A stretch of DNA of 64,000 bases from Actinomadura cremea (GCF_014648495.1 NZ_BMRF01000022.1:62001-126000), one strand, 5' to 3'. Shown: positions 1 through 8,590, numbered from the stretch's first letter. Numbers and translations: made by a program. Notes: generated by a model from the sequence alone, not told the origin.

Positions 1-2
1 CC

Positions 3-182
3 CGCGCGGCGCTGATCATCCTCAAGCACATGTGGGAGACGCAACGGTCGTCCGGTGGCGGGCGCCCCGGGCTGGGCGAGGAGGTCGCCGGCCCCGCCAC
101 CTACATGGCCAACCCGAACGCGTACGCCATCCCGTACCGGGCGCTGGAACTGCTCGGCGAACCGACGTCAGGAATCGCATGA
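3..182 (+). CDS. Phage head-tail connector protein, C-terminal part (partial)
   Basis: This reading frame enters from the left window edge and stops at a TGA at 180-182, so only the last 59 codons are visible. The tail of the protein contains NAYAIPYRALELLGEP, which resembles the C-terminus of gp6/gp15-type head-tail connectors of siphoviruses; these join the portal ring to the tail. The next gene starts at an ATG overlapping this stop (ATGA), the tight packing usual in phage morphogenesis operons. The position just before a tail-terminator-like gene supports the call, but most of the protein lies outside the window. Confidence 0.6.
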   Translation, partial: RAALIILKHMWETQRSSGGGRPGLGEEVAGPATYMANPNAYAIPYRALELLGEPTSGIA

Positions 183-619
183 TCTCCACCGTGCCCGCTG
201 TCCTGGACGCCTTAGTGGCCCGGTGGACGGAGGCGCTCCCCGAGGTGCAGGTGGCCGACGGGCAGCCGGTGGTCACCGAGAACGACCTGATCGCGGTCGG
301 GCTCCACGACGTCCCCGGCGAACCGGCGGTGAACTCGACCCGGACGATCGAGCAGCTTGCCGCGCAGCCGGACCGCGAGTCCTACGACGTGTCGTGCATC
401 GCGTCGAGCTTCACGGGCGCCGTGGAGTTCAAGCCGATCCGCGACCGCGTCTACGAGCTGGTGAACGCCGCGGCCGGTGCGCTGGCCGCTGATCAGACGC
501 TCGGCGGGCTGGTGATGGTGGCGCGGCTGACGTCCGACGACCTGATCCAAGAGCAGACCGAGCAGGGCGCCGTGGCGACGGTGCGGTTCACCGTCCACGT
601 CGAGGCATTCACCGACTGA
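179..619 (+). CDS. Phage tail terminator-like protein
   Basis: This 146-residue protein starts at ATG 179, inside the stop of the connector gene. Length, position between connector and tail tube genes, and a beta-rich C-terminus (GLVMVARL, VATVRFTVHVEAF) fit the gpU-like tail terminator family, which caps the growing tail tube and forms the joint to the head. No catalytic motif is expected or seen. The gene contains a rare TTA leucine codon at 212-214, unusual in high-GC actinobacteria, where such codons need the bldA tRNA. The family assignment rests on size, order and general character, not on a diagnostic motif. Confidence 0.55.
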   Translation: MISTVPAVLDALVARWTEALPEVQVADGQPVVTENDLIAVGLHDVPGEPAVNSTRTIEQLAAQPDRESYDVSCIASSFTGAVEFKPIRDRVYELVNAAAGALAADQTLGGLVMVARLTSDDLIQEQTEQGAVATVRFTVHVEAFTD

Positions 620-637
620 TCATCTGGAGGGCTGCAC

Positions 638-976
638 ATGGCCGCATTGACCACGAACGTGGTCGGCAACACCGGGCTGCGAGTGGACAACGCGTTCGTC
701 GCCGCAGCGGGCGGGGGTGACGACTGCACCACCGGCCGGGGCGTGTTCTTGCTGGTCAAGAACGCGTCCGGGTCTGCGGTGACCGTCACTCTGGCGACGC
801 CGCAGGTCGTTGACGGCGATCTGGCCGTCGCCGATCGGGAGTTCACCGTGGCCGCGACCACCGGGGAGCACTGCATCCCGGTCCCGGACCTGTACCGGGA
901 TCCGTCGACGGGCCGCGCCGCGATCACCTACTCGGCGGCGACGGACGTGACCGTCTGCGTGGTGAGGGTCCCGTGA
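638..976 (+). CDS. Phage structural protein, beta-rich, unknown role
   Basis: This 112-residue protein follows a good ribosome site (GGAGG, 626-630) and starts at ATG 638. The sequence is rich in V, T and A with short strand-like stretches (GVFLLVKNASGSAVTVTLAT), as in small immunoglobulin-like or decoration proteins of phage particles. It sits between the terminator-like gene and the tail tube gene and overlaps the next start by four bases (GTGA at 973-976). A minor virion component is the best guess. I do not recognise a named family. Confidence 0.5.
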   Translation: MAALTTNVVGNTGLRVDNAFVAAAGGGDDCTTGRGVFLLVKNASGSAVTVTLATPQVVDGDLAVADREFTVAATTGEHCIPVPDLYRDPSTGRAAITYSAATDVTVCVVRVP

Positions 977-1167
977 AGCTCGTCCGCATGACCCACCCCG
1001 ACGTGGGCGAGTCCGAGGTGCCCGAGTCGGCGGTCCCACACTGGCGGGCGTCCGGCTGGCGGGTCGCCGAGGAGAAGCCCGTCGAGCACATCGAAGTCAA
1101 GAAGCCCCTGGGCGACCAGGGCGAGGAGGCCCCGCCGCGGCGGCGGCGTGCCAAGGAGGCTGAATAG
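973..1167 (+). CDS. Small phage protein, charged tail, unknown role
   Basis: This 64-residue protein starts at GTG 973 within the stop of the preceding gene. The N-terminal half has the pattern VRMTHPDVGESEVPESAV followed by HWRASGWR. I associate that short pattern with small proteins encoded before the tail tube gene in actinophages. The C-terminus is strongly basic (RRRRAKEAE). It ends directly before the tail tube start (TAG 1165-1167, ATG 1168), so it is probably translated as part of the same tail operon. Its function is unknown. Confidence 0.5.
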   Translation: MKLVRMTHPDVGESEVPESAVPHWRASGWRVAEEKPVEHIEVKKPLGDQGEEAPPRRRRAKEAE

Positions 1168-1653
1168 ATGGCAGCGCCCGAGATCACCGCGAGCACCCGG
1201 TACTCCGCCAAGGGGACCGCGCGGTACGTGTTCTGCACGACCGTGTCCGACATCGAGTCGCCGACCCGTTCGGAGATCGACGCGGGCACCGACCTGTCCC
1301 GGCAGGTCCAGGAGATCGACGGCTGGACGGTCGAATCCGAGAGCATCGAGACCCCCGACCTCGCGAGCACGTTCACCGGTTCCATTCCCGGGTCCACGAG
1401 CGCGGAGGACTCCAGCCTGACGATGTACGCCGACCAGGGCGGCACCGACGTGCGGACGCTGCTGCCGCGCGGCACCAACGGCTACATGCTGGTGATGCGC
1501 GCCGGTGACACCGCGACCCGGATGATGGACGTCTTCCCGGTGCGGGTGGGCTCCACGGCGGTGAACATCACCGTCGACGACGACCCGGTGACGATCACGG
1601 TGAACTTCAACATCACCAGCGAGCCGGCCGAGAACGTCGCCGTCCCGGCGTGA
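1168..1653 (+). CDS. Major tail tube protein
   Basis: This 161-residue protein has the size and composition of siphovirus tail tube (major tail) proteins. It is beta-rich, with a conserved-looking block around residues 40-75 (Q-E-I-D-G-W-T-V-E-S, then DLASTFTGSIPG) and a C-terminus of alternating strands (DDDPVTITVNFNITSEPA). Many copies would stack as hexamer rings around the tape measure protein. It lies directly upstream of the chaperone and tape measure module, the expected order for Streptomyces-type phages. The overlap with the next GTG (1650-1653) implies coupled translation. Confidence 0.7.
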   Translation: MAAPEITASTRYSAKGTARYVFCTTVSDIESPTRSEIDAGTDLSRQVQEIDGWTVESESIETPDLASTFTGSIPGSTSAEDSSLTMYADQGGTDVRTLLPRGTNGYMLVMRAGDTATRMMDVFPVRVGSTAVNITVDDDPVTITVNFNITSEPAENVAVPA

Positions 1654-1925
1654 GTTCCATGAAGGACGGTCAGGTGCTCCCGGGTGTCCCGGCGACGATT
1701 TCGCGCAGCCGTGTCATCGAGCTGATCGAGGCGCTCGGCTTCGACACCCGGGAACTGGCGGGGCTGGAGTTCCAGCCGCATGCGATCTTCGCGACCGTGT
1801 TCGCCGACGCGCACCCGGACCACCCCGACTACCTACTGGGGATGCGGGGGCATTACCGGTTCACCGCCGACGGCGAGACGGCCGCCACGCACCGGCTGTG
1901 CATCCCCATCCTCCGCGAGGAGTGA
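1650..1925 (+). CDS. Phage tail-region hypothetical protein
   Basis: The protein has 91 residues from GTG 1650 (overlapping the tube protein stop), or 88 from ATG 1659. It carries a helical N-terminal half (SRSRVIELIEALGFDTREL) and a beta-rich second half (GHYRFTADGE). I do not recognise the family. Its position between the tube protein and a gp10-like tail component suggests a tail assembly or completion role. There are no membrane segments or cysteine motifs. Confidence 0.5.
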   Translation: MSSMKDGQVLPGVPATISRSRVIELIEALGFDTRELAGLEFQPHAIFATVFADAHPDHPDYLLGMRGHYRFTADGETAATHRLCIPILREE

Positions 1926-1928
1926 GCC

Positions 1929-2441
1929 TTGGCGGCGACGCTCGAGGTGTCCATCGAGAACGGTGAGCGCCTCCGGACGCTGGCCCGGGAGCTCCGTCAG
2001 CACTCCGACGGCAAGCGGCTCCGCAAGGAGCTCCGCAAGGAGCTGAAGAAGACCGGCACCCGCATCGTCAAGGCCGAGAAGCAGGCGGTGCGGGCCTTGC
2101 CGTCCAAGAACCAGAACGCCCGCGCCGGGCGCCCCTCGACGCGGCGGCAGGTGGCGCGCGCCACCCAGCTCCGCATCCGCACGGTCGGCCAGCAGGCCGG
2201 TGTGGCGGTGTGGGTGAACCCGGCGAAGATGCCGCCCGGCAAGCGGACCGTACCCGGCTACATGGAGGGCGTCCGCCCCTACCAGCGGTGGCGGCACCCC
2301 GTGTTCGGCCGGGACGCGTGGACGACGCAGCGGGCGACGCCGTGGTTCTACCGGACGGCCGGCCGGTACGGCGGCGAAGCACAGCGTGCGGCGGCCCGGG
2401 CCATCGACCGGATCGCCGACCAGATCGAAAACAGTTCATGA
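1929..2441 (+). CDS. Phage tail component, HK97 gp10-like
   Basis: This 170-residue basic protein starts at TTG 1929, three bases after the previous stop. The N-terminal third is a lysine/arginine-rich helix (KRLRKELRKELKKTGTRIVK), followed by a beta region and a C-terminus with WRHPVFGRDAW and WFYRTA. A helical N-terminus with a W-x-HPVFG-type motif is characteristic of HK97 gp10-like tail completion proteins of actinophages. Its stop overlaps an ATG at 2438 (ATGA), but the next gene probably starts at 2459. The exact role in tail completion is inferred. Confidence 0.55.
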   Translation: MAATLEVSIENGERLRTLARELRQHSDGKRLRKELRKELKKTGTRIVKAEKQAVRALPSKNQNARAGRPSTRRQVARATQLRIRTVGQQAGVAVWVNPAKMPPGKRTVPGYMEGVRPYQRWRHPVFGRDAWTTQRATPWFYRTAGRYGGEAQRAAARAIDRIADQIENSS

Positions 2442-2458
2442 CCACCGGGGAGAAGACC

Positions 2459-2827
2459 ATGGCAGCAGCGAGCGAAGCGAAGAAGGCCGTGGACGCGGCG
2501 ACCGCCGAGGCCGAGAACAAGTCCCGCACCATCACCTTCGGGGAAGGCGACGACGCGGCCGTGTTCGAGCTGCCGCGCAAGTGGAAGCGGTTCCGCTTCA
2601 TGCGGGCGCTGGCCCGCGGTGACATGTCGGGCTGCCTGGACGCGATCTGGCCGCCGTCCAAGGAGAAGGACCCGATCACCGGGCAGCCGGTGAGCAAGCC
2701 GCATCCCATCGTCGAGCAGATCGAAGATCTGGACATCGACGAAGACGAGTTCGAGGCCGCGTTCGAGGCGCTCGGCTCCGCGCTCGGCGGGACCTCGGTG
2801 GGAAACTCCAACTCCTCGCCCGCCTGA
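2459..2827 (+). CDS. Tail assembly chaperone, short form
   Basis: This 122-residue protein is the zero-frame product of the tail assembly chaperone gene; it binds the tape measure protein during tail assembly and is not in the virion. I chose ATG 2459 over the upstream ATG 2438 because GGGGAG (2447-2452) sits six bases before it. The acidic helical C-terminal part (EDLDIDEDEFEAAFEALG) and the position directly before the tape measure gene fit the lambda gpG-like family. The slippery heptamer GGGAAAC at 2800-2806 precedes the stop by 18 bases, so part of the ribosomes should shift and make the long form. Confidence 0.75.
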   Translation: MAAASEAKKAVDAATAEAENKSRTITFGEGDDAAVFELPRKWKRFRFMRALARGDMSGCLDAIWPPSKEKDPITGQPVSKPHPIVEQIEDLDIDEDEFEAAFEALGSALGGTSVGNSNSSPA

Positions 2828-3153
2828 TCCTGGCGCACAGCGAGGACGTCGAAGCCGACCTTGCGGGGTACCCGCGGGACGGCGATCAGCTCCCGGCTTT
2901 CTGGGCCGGGAAGATGAGCCTGCGGCGCCTGTGGGTGCTGGTGTCCGGGCTGCGTGAGGACTCGCGGTCGAAGCGGGCCATGTTCGGCGACGAGATCGCC
3001 GAATGGACCACCGAGGGAAAGCAGCGCGGCGTCCTGATCTACCAGGCGTCGGTGGCGAACTGGCAGCGCGGCGGCGGCAAGAAGGCCGACAAGCCCAAGC
3101 CTCCCAAGCCCCCGTCTGGCCGCCCGCGCATCCGCCTGCCCGACGACATCTGA
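2459..3153 (+). CDS. Tail assembly chaperone, -1 frameshifted long form
   Basis: A -1 shift at GGGAAAC (2800-2806) joins codons 1-116 of the short form to a second frame that runs to a TGA at 3151-3153 and gives a product of about 231 residues (join 2459-2806 and 2806-3153). The downstream frame encodes LLARLILAHSEDVEADLAG, then KMSLRRLWVLVSGLREDS and a proline/lysine-rich tail. This gpGT-like extension would recruit the tail tube protein. The second frame has no plausible start with a ribosome site at its beginning (the first ATG is at 2914, inside the domain), which supports frameshifting rather than reinitiation. Confidence 0.75.
2800..2806 (+). other. Programmed -1 ribosomal frameshift site (GGGAAAC)
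   Basis: The zero-frame codons are GTG GGA AAC, so the heptamer reads G GGA AAC, an exact X XXY YYZ slippery sequence. Slippage gives GGG AAA and then CTC in the -1 frame, which stays open to 3153. Lambda uses the closely related GGGAAAG at the same place in its G/T genes. I did not find an obvious strong downstream stem by eye. Confidence 0.8.
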
Positions 3154-3168
3154 GCCGAGGGGGTGAGC

Positions 3169-6100
3169 GTGGCCGGCCGTACGATCCTCCTCAACCTCGT
3201 CGGCAACGACCGCATCAGCCGCGTGATGCGGAACGTGTCGCGGTCGATGGCGGAGGCGTCCGACGAGACGTCGCGGCTGTCGAAGGCGATGGACGGCCTG
3301 AACCGGGTCGGTACCGCCGGCGGGCTGGTGACGTCCGCGGCGGGTGCGGCGGCGCTGGCGAAGGCGGCGGCACCGGCCGCGGCGGCGGTCGCGGCGCTCC
3401 CGGCGGCGATGGCGGCGGCGAAGGTCGCGTCCGGCACGCTGAAGGTCGGCCTCGTCGGTGTCGGCGACGCCATGTCGGCGGTGGCCGAGGGTGACGCCGA
3501 GGCGCTCGACGAGAGCCTGAAGAAGCTCGCCCCGTCGGCTCGCGCGTTCGTGCGCGAGGCGGCCTCCATGCGCACGGAGGTCATGGGCCTGCAGCAGGCG
3601 GTGCAGCAGCGCCTGTTCCGCGGGCTCGCCTCCGACCTGGACCGGCTCGGCAAGAGCCTCCTGCCGACGACCCGCAAGGGCATGGTCGGCGTGGCCGGTG
3701 CGCTGAACAGCCTCGGCCGGGAGGCGGTGAAGACCGCGAGCACGCCCTGGTTCCGGGGCCAGGTCGCGCAGGTCATGTCCGGGACGACCGGCACGATCAA
3801 CATCCTGAAGGGCGCGGTCGACCCGCTGATCCGCAGCGTGACGATGCTGACCGTCGCCGGGTTCCCGCTGCTGCAGCGAATGACCGGGTGGGCGGTGCAC
3901 GGCATCGAGGCCGCGGCCGCGTGGCTGAAGGTGAAGGTCGAGTCCGGCGCACTGAAGGCCACCTTGACCGGCGTCGGTGACGTGCTGGCCCGGCTGGGTG
4001 TGATCGGCGGGAACATCGTCGGCACCATCGCGAACGTCACCGGCCAGACGCGGGCGATGGGCGACGCGGGCGGCTCGGTGCTGACGACGCTGGAGCAGCT
4101 CACCGCGCGGATGCAGGCGTGGACGGCGTCGGCGGAGGGACAGCGTACGGCGGCCGCGATCTTTCAGACGCTCGGCACGGCGGCGCAGCAGGTCGCGACG
4201 GTGCTGCCGCTGCTGCTGGCCCCGCTGGGGACGCTGCTGAAGGCGGTCGCGGGGCTGCCGGAGCCGGTGCGGAACGTGGTCGGGCAGATGCTCGGCTGGG
4301 CGATCGTCATCAGCATGCTCGCGAACCGGCTGAAGGTGCTCACCGCGCTGACGCTGGCGCATGCTGCGGCGACGCGGACGGCGACGGCGGCGATGACCGC
4401 CTACCGGGCCGTGGCGGGAGCGGCCGCGCTCGGCGGCCTGATCGCGGGACTGCGGAACGTGAACGCGGCGTTCGCGGCGAACGCGACGTTCACGACGCGG
4501 CTGGGTGCGGCGATCCGCGCGCAGATCGTCCTGTGGCGGGCGCAGGCGGCGGCGGCGGGTGTGTCGACGGCGCGGATCATCGCGAACGCGGCGGCACAGA
4601 AGGTCGCTGCGGCGGCGACGAAGATCTGGGCTGCGGCGACGTGGTTGCTGAACGGGGCGATGGCTGTTCTGACCAGCCCGATCACGCTGGTGGTCCTGGC
4701 GGTGGCGGCACTCTCTGCCGCGATCTATTTGCTGTGGAAGCGCAACGAGACCTTCCGCTCCATCGTCCTGGCGGTCTGGTCGGCCGTGAAGAACGCGGTC
4801 ATCACCGCGTGGAACTTCATCAAGCCAGCGTTCATGGCGATCGCGAACGTGCTGAGAAACGTGATCGGTACGGCGCTGCGCTGGTACTGGGCGTACACGA
4901 AGTTCGTGTGGGGCACCGTCTGGACGATCATCAAGACGGTCTGGGGATTCCTGCAGCCGATCTTCTCCGCGATCGTCGGCGTCGTCCAGGGCGTCCTCAG
5001 CCGGGCGTGGACGTTCCTGCTCAACATCATCAAGATCGTCTGGATCGCGATCCAGGTGCAGATCAAGGTGGCGTGGGGCGTCATCAAGGGGATCTTCACC
5101 GCAATCAAGTGGGTCATCTCCAACGTGCTCGCGCCGATCTTCCGGTGGCTGTGGCGCAACGTGATCGTGAACGTCTGGAAGGGAATCCAGACCACGATCA
5201 AAATCGCCTGGGCGGTCATCAAGGCGATCTTCGGCACCATCCGCTTGACCATCTCCAACGTCCTCGCGCCGATCTTCCGGTGGCTGTGGAACTCGGTGAT
5301 CAAGCCCGTCTGGAACGGGATCAAGACCACCATCAGCACGGTGTGGAACAGCGGCATCAAGCCGGTGTTCAACGCACTGAAGTCCGCCGTCGGCAAGGTG
5401 CGTGACGCGTTCCGCACCGCCGTGAACGGCATCAAGACGATCTGGGACAAGCTCAAGGGGATCGCCAAGACCCCGGTGAACTTCGTCATCGGGATCTACA
5501 ACAAGGGGATCGTCGGGCTGGTCAACAAGCTCGCCGACTTCGCCGGCGTCGACACCCGGCTGAGCAAGATCCCGCTGCTGGAGCGCGGCGGCACCCTGGA
5601 CAACCCGATGCGCGCGCAGCCCATGATGACGAACGGCCCGCTCGCCATCGTGGGCGAGGGCCGCCAGGCTTACCCCGAGTTCGTCATCCCGACCGATCCG
5701 CGGTACCGGTCGAGGGCGCAAGCGCTGTGGTCGCTGGCCGGCCAGAAGGTCATGGGCGAACGGCCCGACACCCGGTGGCTGCGCGGCACGAACTCGCTCG
5801 GCGGCGAGGGCATCGGCTTCGCCCGCGGCGGGTCGCTGCAGACGCTGGCGGTCGGCGGGATCATCGGCGACTTCGTCGACGGCGTCAAGAACTTCACGAT
5901 CGGGAACGTCACCAAGGGCGCGGAGACCCTGCTGGGCAAGGTGCTTGGCGGAGCCGTGCCCGGCACCGGCACGTTCCGCGACGTCGTCGCCGCCATCCCC
6001 GGGTGGATCAAAAAGTCGGTCCTGGAGTGGGTGAAGAAGAAGGTCGCGAGCTTCGGCGGCGGCCCCGGCATGGAACGCGCCCTGGCCTGGGCGAAGACGC

Positions 6101-6651
6101 AGAGCGGTAAGCCGTACCAGTGGGGCGGCAACGGCAACCCCTCGTGGGACTGCAGCGGGTTTATGTCGGCGATCGAGTCGGTGATCCGTGGGCAGCGGCC
6201 GCACCGCCGCTGGTCGACGCACCCGTTCCACGGCGGCGCGAGCAGCCCGCTGCCGGGCTGGCACCGCAACCAGCGCTCCGGATTCATGATCGGCGTGACG
6301 GGCGCGGGGGTCGGCCACACGGCCGGGACGCTGCTCGGCCACCGGGTGGAGTCGTCCGGCTCGGGCGGCGTACAGGTCGACGGCGGCGCCCGCGGGTTCA
6401 ACGACGGGATGTTCCCGCACCGGTACGGCCTGAAGTTCGACAACGGCGGGCTGCTGCCGAAGGGCTGGAGCCGCGTCTACAACGGCACCGGCAGCCCGGA
6501 GCCGGTCATGACCCGCACCCAGTTCGATGCCGTCGCTCGCGGCGGTGACGGGCCGCTGGTCACGATCGGGGAGGTCGTCGTGAAGGAGCGCGCTGACGTG
6601 GACCTGCTCGCCGATCGGCTCGGGGCCGTGGTGCGGGCGGCGGCGTTCTGA
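3169..6651 (+). CDS. Tape measure protein with C-terminal NlpC/P60-like peptidase domain
   Basis: This 1160-residue protein sets tail length. The preferred start is GTG 3169, with GAGGGGG five bases upstream; GTG 3163 is an alternative but lies on the ribosome site. It opens with a helical alanine-rich region, has hydrophobic segments near residues 370-390 and 503-525, and a Trp/Ile-rich helical region with a 45-residue near-repeat (SNVLAPIFRWLW at about 651 and 696). Near the end is an NlpC/P60-like module: GKPYQWGG, WDCSGF with Cys near 995, and GHTAG with His near 1050. This domain probably trims peptidoglycan during DNA entry. The stop overlaps the distal tail gene (TGATG). Confidence 0.85.
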   Translation: MAGRTILLNLVGNDRISRVMRNVSRSMAEASDETSRLSKAMDGLNRVGTAGGLVTSAAGAAALAKAAAPAAAAVAALPAAMAAAKVASGTLKVGLVGVGDAMSAVAEGDAEALDESLKKLAPSARAFVREAASMRTEVMGLQQAVQQRLFRGLASDLDRLGKSLLPTTRKGMVGVAGALNSLGREAVKTASTPWFRGQVAQVMSGTTGTINILKGAVDPLIRSVTMLTVAGFPLLQRMTGWAVHGIEAAAAWLKVKVESGALKATLTGVGDVLARLGVIGGNIVGTIANVTGQTRAMGDAGGSVLTTLEQLTARMQAWTASAEGQRTAAAIFQTLGTAAQQVATVLPLLLAPLGTLLKAVAGLPEPVRNVVGQMLGWAIVISMLANRLKVLTALTLAHAAATRTATAAMTAYRAVAGAAALGGLIAGLRNVNAAFAANATFTTRLGAAIRAQIVLWRAQAAAAGVSTARIIANAAAQKVAAAATKIWAAATWLLNGAMAVLTSPITLVVLAVAALSAAIYLLWKRNETFRSIVLAVWSAVKNAVITAWNFIKPAFMAIANVLRNVIGTALRWYWAYTKFVWGTVWTIIKTVWGFLQPIFSAIVGVVQGVLSRAWTFLLNIIKIVWIAIQVQIKVAWGVIKGIFTAIKWVISNVLAPIFRWLWRNVIVNVWKGIQTTIKIAWAVIKAIFGTIRLTISNVLAPIFRWLWNSVIKPVWNGIKTTISTVWNSGIKPVFNALKSAVGKVRDAFRTAVNGIKTIWDKLKGIAKTPVNFVIGIYNKGIVGLVNKLADFAGVDTRLSKIPLLERGGTLDNPMRAQPMMTNGPLAIVGEGRQAYPEFVIPTDPRYRSRAQALWSLAGQKVMGERPDTRWLRGTNSLGGEGIGFARGGSLQTLAVGGIIGDFVDGVKNFTIGNVTKGAETLLGKVLGGAVPGTGTFRDVVAAIPGWIKKSVLEWVKKKVASFGGGPGMERALAWAKTQSGKPYQWGGNGNPSWDCSGFMSAIESVIRGQRPHRRWSTHPFHGGASSPLPGWHRNQRSGFMIGVTGAGVGHTAGTLLGHRVESSGSGGVQVDGGARGFNDGMFPHRYGLKFDNGGLLPKGWSRVYNGTGSPEPVMTRTQFDAVARGGDGPLVTIGEVVVKERADVDLLADRLGAVVRAAAF

Positions 6652-7514
6652 TGCTGACGCGGGTGTCGCTGCAGGACGGCGACCGGGAGATGGTCCTGCT
6701 GCCGAGGCAGGATGACGGAATCTTCCTGCAAGGGCTCAGCGCGCCGATGCCGGAGGTGCGGGAGGTCGCCGAGAACCGCACCGATGACGACGGTGTCCGC
6801 GACGACACGATGCTGTTCGGCGCGCGCGCGGTGTCCATCGAGCTGCTGGTGACGCGGAATCCGCGCGGTGTCGAGGACGAGCTGTCGCGGTACCTGCATC
6901 CGCGGGTGCGGCCGTTCCTGGTGGTGGAGGACGACGGCTGGTCGCAGGCCCGCCGCATCCGGCTCCGCGTCTCCCAGTTCGACCGGCCACTGGAACTCGA
7001 CCTCGCGCCGGTCGACGCCCGCAAGATCTCGATCGGGTGGGTCGCGCCGGACGGCGCCTGGGAGGCGGGCGACGCGCTCGAGGAAACGGTCGTCGCGGAC
7101 GTCGACACGTCCGGCGACGGGTTCGCTCTGCCGCTGACTCTGCCGCTGGCGCTGACGGCCACGCAGGAGACGGGCGCGTCCCTGGTCACCAACCTCGGCG
7201 CGATCCCCAGCCACTTCACGGCGAAGCTGTACGGGCCGTGCACCGCCCCCGCATTGAAGAACGAGACGACGGGCGAGGAGATCCGCTTCCGGTCCAGCCT
7301 CGTGCTGGCGTCCGGCGAGTACGTGGAGATCGACACTCGGGCCCGGACGGCGTACCTGCTGTCGTCGACGGCGGCGTCGCGGCTGACGCACATCAACTTC
7401 GAGGTCACGTCGTGGTGGCAGCTGCAGCCTGGCGTGAACCAGATCCGCTACGCGCCCGTCGTCAGCCAGCCGGGCGCGGCAGCCATCATCACCTACCGGC
7501 CCGTGTGGCTGTGA
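6651..7514 (+). CDS. Distal tail protein (Dit-like minor tail protein)
   Basis: This 287-residue protein starts at ATG 6651, overlapping the tape measure stop by one base. It follows the tape measure gene, as siphovirus distal tail (Dit) genes do. The N-terminal half (residues 1-140: LVTRNPRGVEDELSRYL, FLVVEDDGW, SQFDRPLELDLA) resembles the Dit ring domain and the second half is a beta-sandwich-like region ending NQIRYAPVVSQPG. Dit links the tail tube to the baseplate hub. There is no enzymatic motif. The call is based on order and general pattern. Confidence 0.65.
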   Translation: MLTRVSLQDGDREMVLLPRQDDGIFLQGLSAPMPEVREVAENRTDDDGVRDDTMLFGARAVSIELLVTRNPRGVEDELSRYLHPRVRPFLVVEDDGWSQARRIRLRVSQFDRPLELDLAPVDARKISIGWVAPDGAWEAGDALEETVVADVDTSGDGFALPLTLPLALTATQETGASLVTNLGAIPSHFTAKLYGPCTAPALKNETTGEEIRFRSSLVLASGEYVEIDTRARTAYLLSSTAASRLTHINFEVTSWWQLQPGVNQIRYAPVVSQPGAAAIITYRPVWL

Positions 7515-7527
7515 CGAGGAGGAGCCG

Positions 7528-8589
7528 GTGACGCTCTATACCCCGCTGTTCATGCAGGCGGCCGAGGGTGACGACACGATCGAGTACGACGGCCGCGCGA
7601 TGCGTCTGCTGCTGACCGGCATCTGGTCGAGCGAGGGCCCGGTCAACAACAGCTTCGGTGTCTCGCAGCGGTCGGCGGGCGCGAACATGTCCGTCGACGT
7701 GGCGGGGGGTACCGCGATCGTCACCGGCAACGACGTCAGCCTGCAGGGCACGTACATGTGCATCTCGGACGCCATCGAGAACGTCACCGTGCCGGCGGCC
7801 CCGGTGTCGGGCAGCCGGACGCACCGGATCATGCTGTACGTCAAGGACAAGTTGTACGACGGCACCCTCGACGCGAACACCTACGAGTTCGCCGTGGAAC
7901 TGCAGGAGGACACCGGGTCGGGCACGCCGGACCTGCCCCCGTCGGCGATCTCGCTGGCGCTGGTGACGGTGGCGGCTGGGCAGATCAGCGTGACGGACGC
8001 GAACATCACCGACACGCGCATCTCGGGTCTGACGGCGCCGGGGTGGTTGCGGCAGGTGGCGTCGGCGGCGACCCGGCCCGCGATCCCGCTGAACGGTGAG
8101 CGGATCTGGCGCACGGACACCGCCAACATCGAGGTGTACGACGGGTCGACCTGGCGCGAGGTCGCGCACCGCGGCGGCGGCGGCTCGGCGTGGACGACGT
8201 ACACCCCGGCGCTGACGGCGACGTCGTCGAATCCGACGCTTGGGACGGGCTCGACGGCGCAGGGCCGGTACATCCGGTACGGGCGGACTGTGCACGTCGA
8301 GGTCATCATCAAGTTCGGCACGTCCGGCATGAGCGCCGGATCGGGCTTCTACGAGATCAGCCTTCCGGTCACGGCGCGGACGCAGACGATCGGCCGCCGG
8401 ACCGGCAGCGCCTACGTGTACGACAACAGCGCGAACGACTACGAGGACGCGGGCGCGTTCATCAACGCCGGCGACACCACCAAGGTCCGCCTCGCCGTCA
8501 GCGGGAGCGTCGTGTTCAACAGAGTGCCGTGGACGTGGGCGGCGTCGGACGAGCTGGGCTTCACCATCACCTACGAGGCGGCGAGCTGA
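7528..8589 (+). CDS. Minor tail / receptor-binding-type protein
   Basis: This 353-residue protein starts at GTG 7528 after GAGGAGG (7515-7521). The first half resembles baseplate-associated proteins: GIWSSEGPVNNSFGVSQ, a glycine-rich strand region (VDVAGGTAIVTGNDVSLQG), and RQVASAATRPAIPLNGERIW, which leads to a short GGGG linker. The second half starts WTTYTPALTATSSNPTLGTG and looks like a tail-fibre or spike domain. A role in host binding at the tail tip is inferred from domain layout and position. It is followed after one base by a fibre-like gene. Confidence 0.55.
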   Translation: MTLYTPLFMQAAEGDDTIEYDGRAMRLLLTGIWSSEGPVNNSFGVSQRSAGANMSVDVAGGTAIVTGNDVSLQGTYMCISDAIENVTVPAAPVSGSRTHRIMLYVKDKLYDGTLDANTYEFAVELQEDTGSGTPDLPPSAISLALVTVAAGQISVTDANITDTRISGLTAPGWLRQVASAATRPAIPLNGERIWRTDTANIEVYDGSTWREVAHRGGGGSAWTTYTPALTATSSNPTLGTGSTAQGRYIRYGRTVHVEVIIKFGTSGMSAGSGFYEISLPVTARTQTIGRRTGSAYVYDNSANDYEDAGAFINAGDTTKVRLAVSGSVVFNRVPWTWAASDELGFTITYEAAS

Positions 8590-8590
8590 C

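Noticed and set aside
2068-6420. A 1450-codon open frame on the minus strand opposite the tape measure gene
   Set aside because: The translation is arginine-, aspartate- and proline-rich without any domain pattern and runs antisense to a clear tape measure protein. Long antisense frames are common at this GC content.
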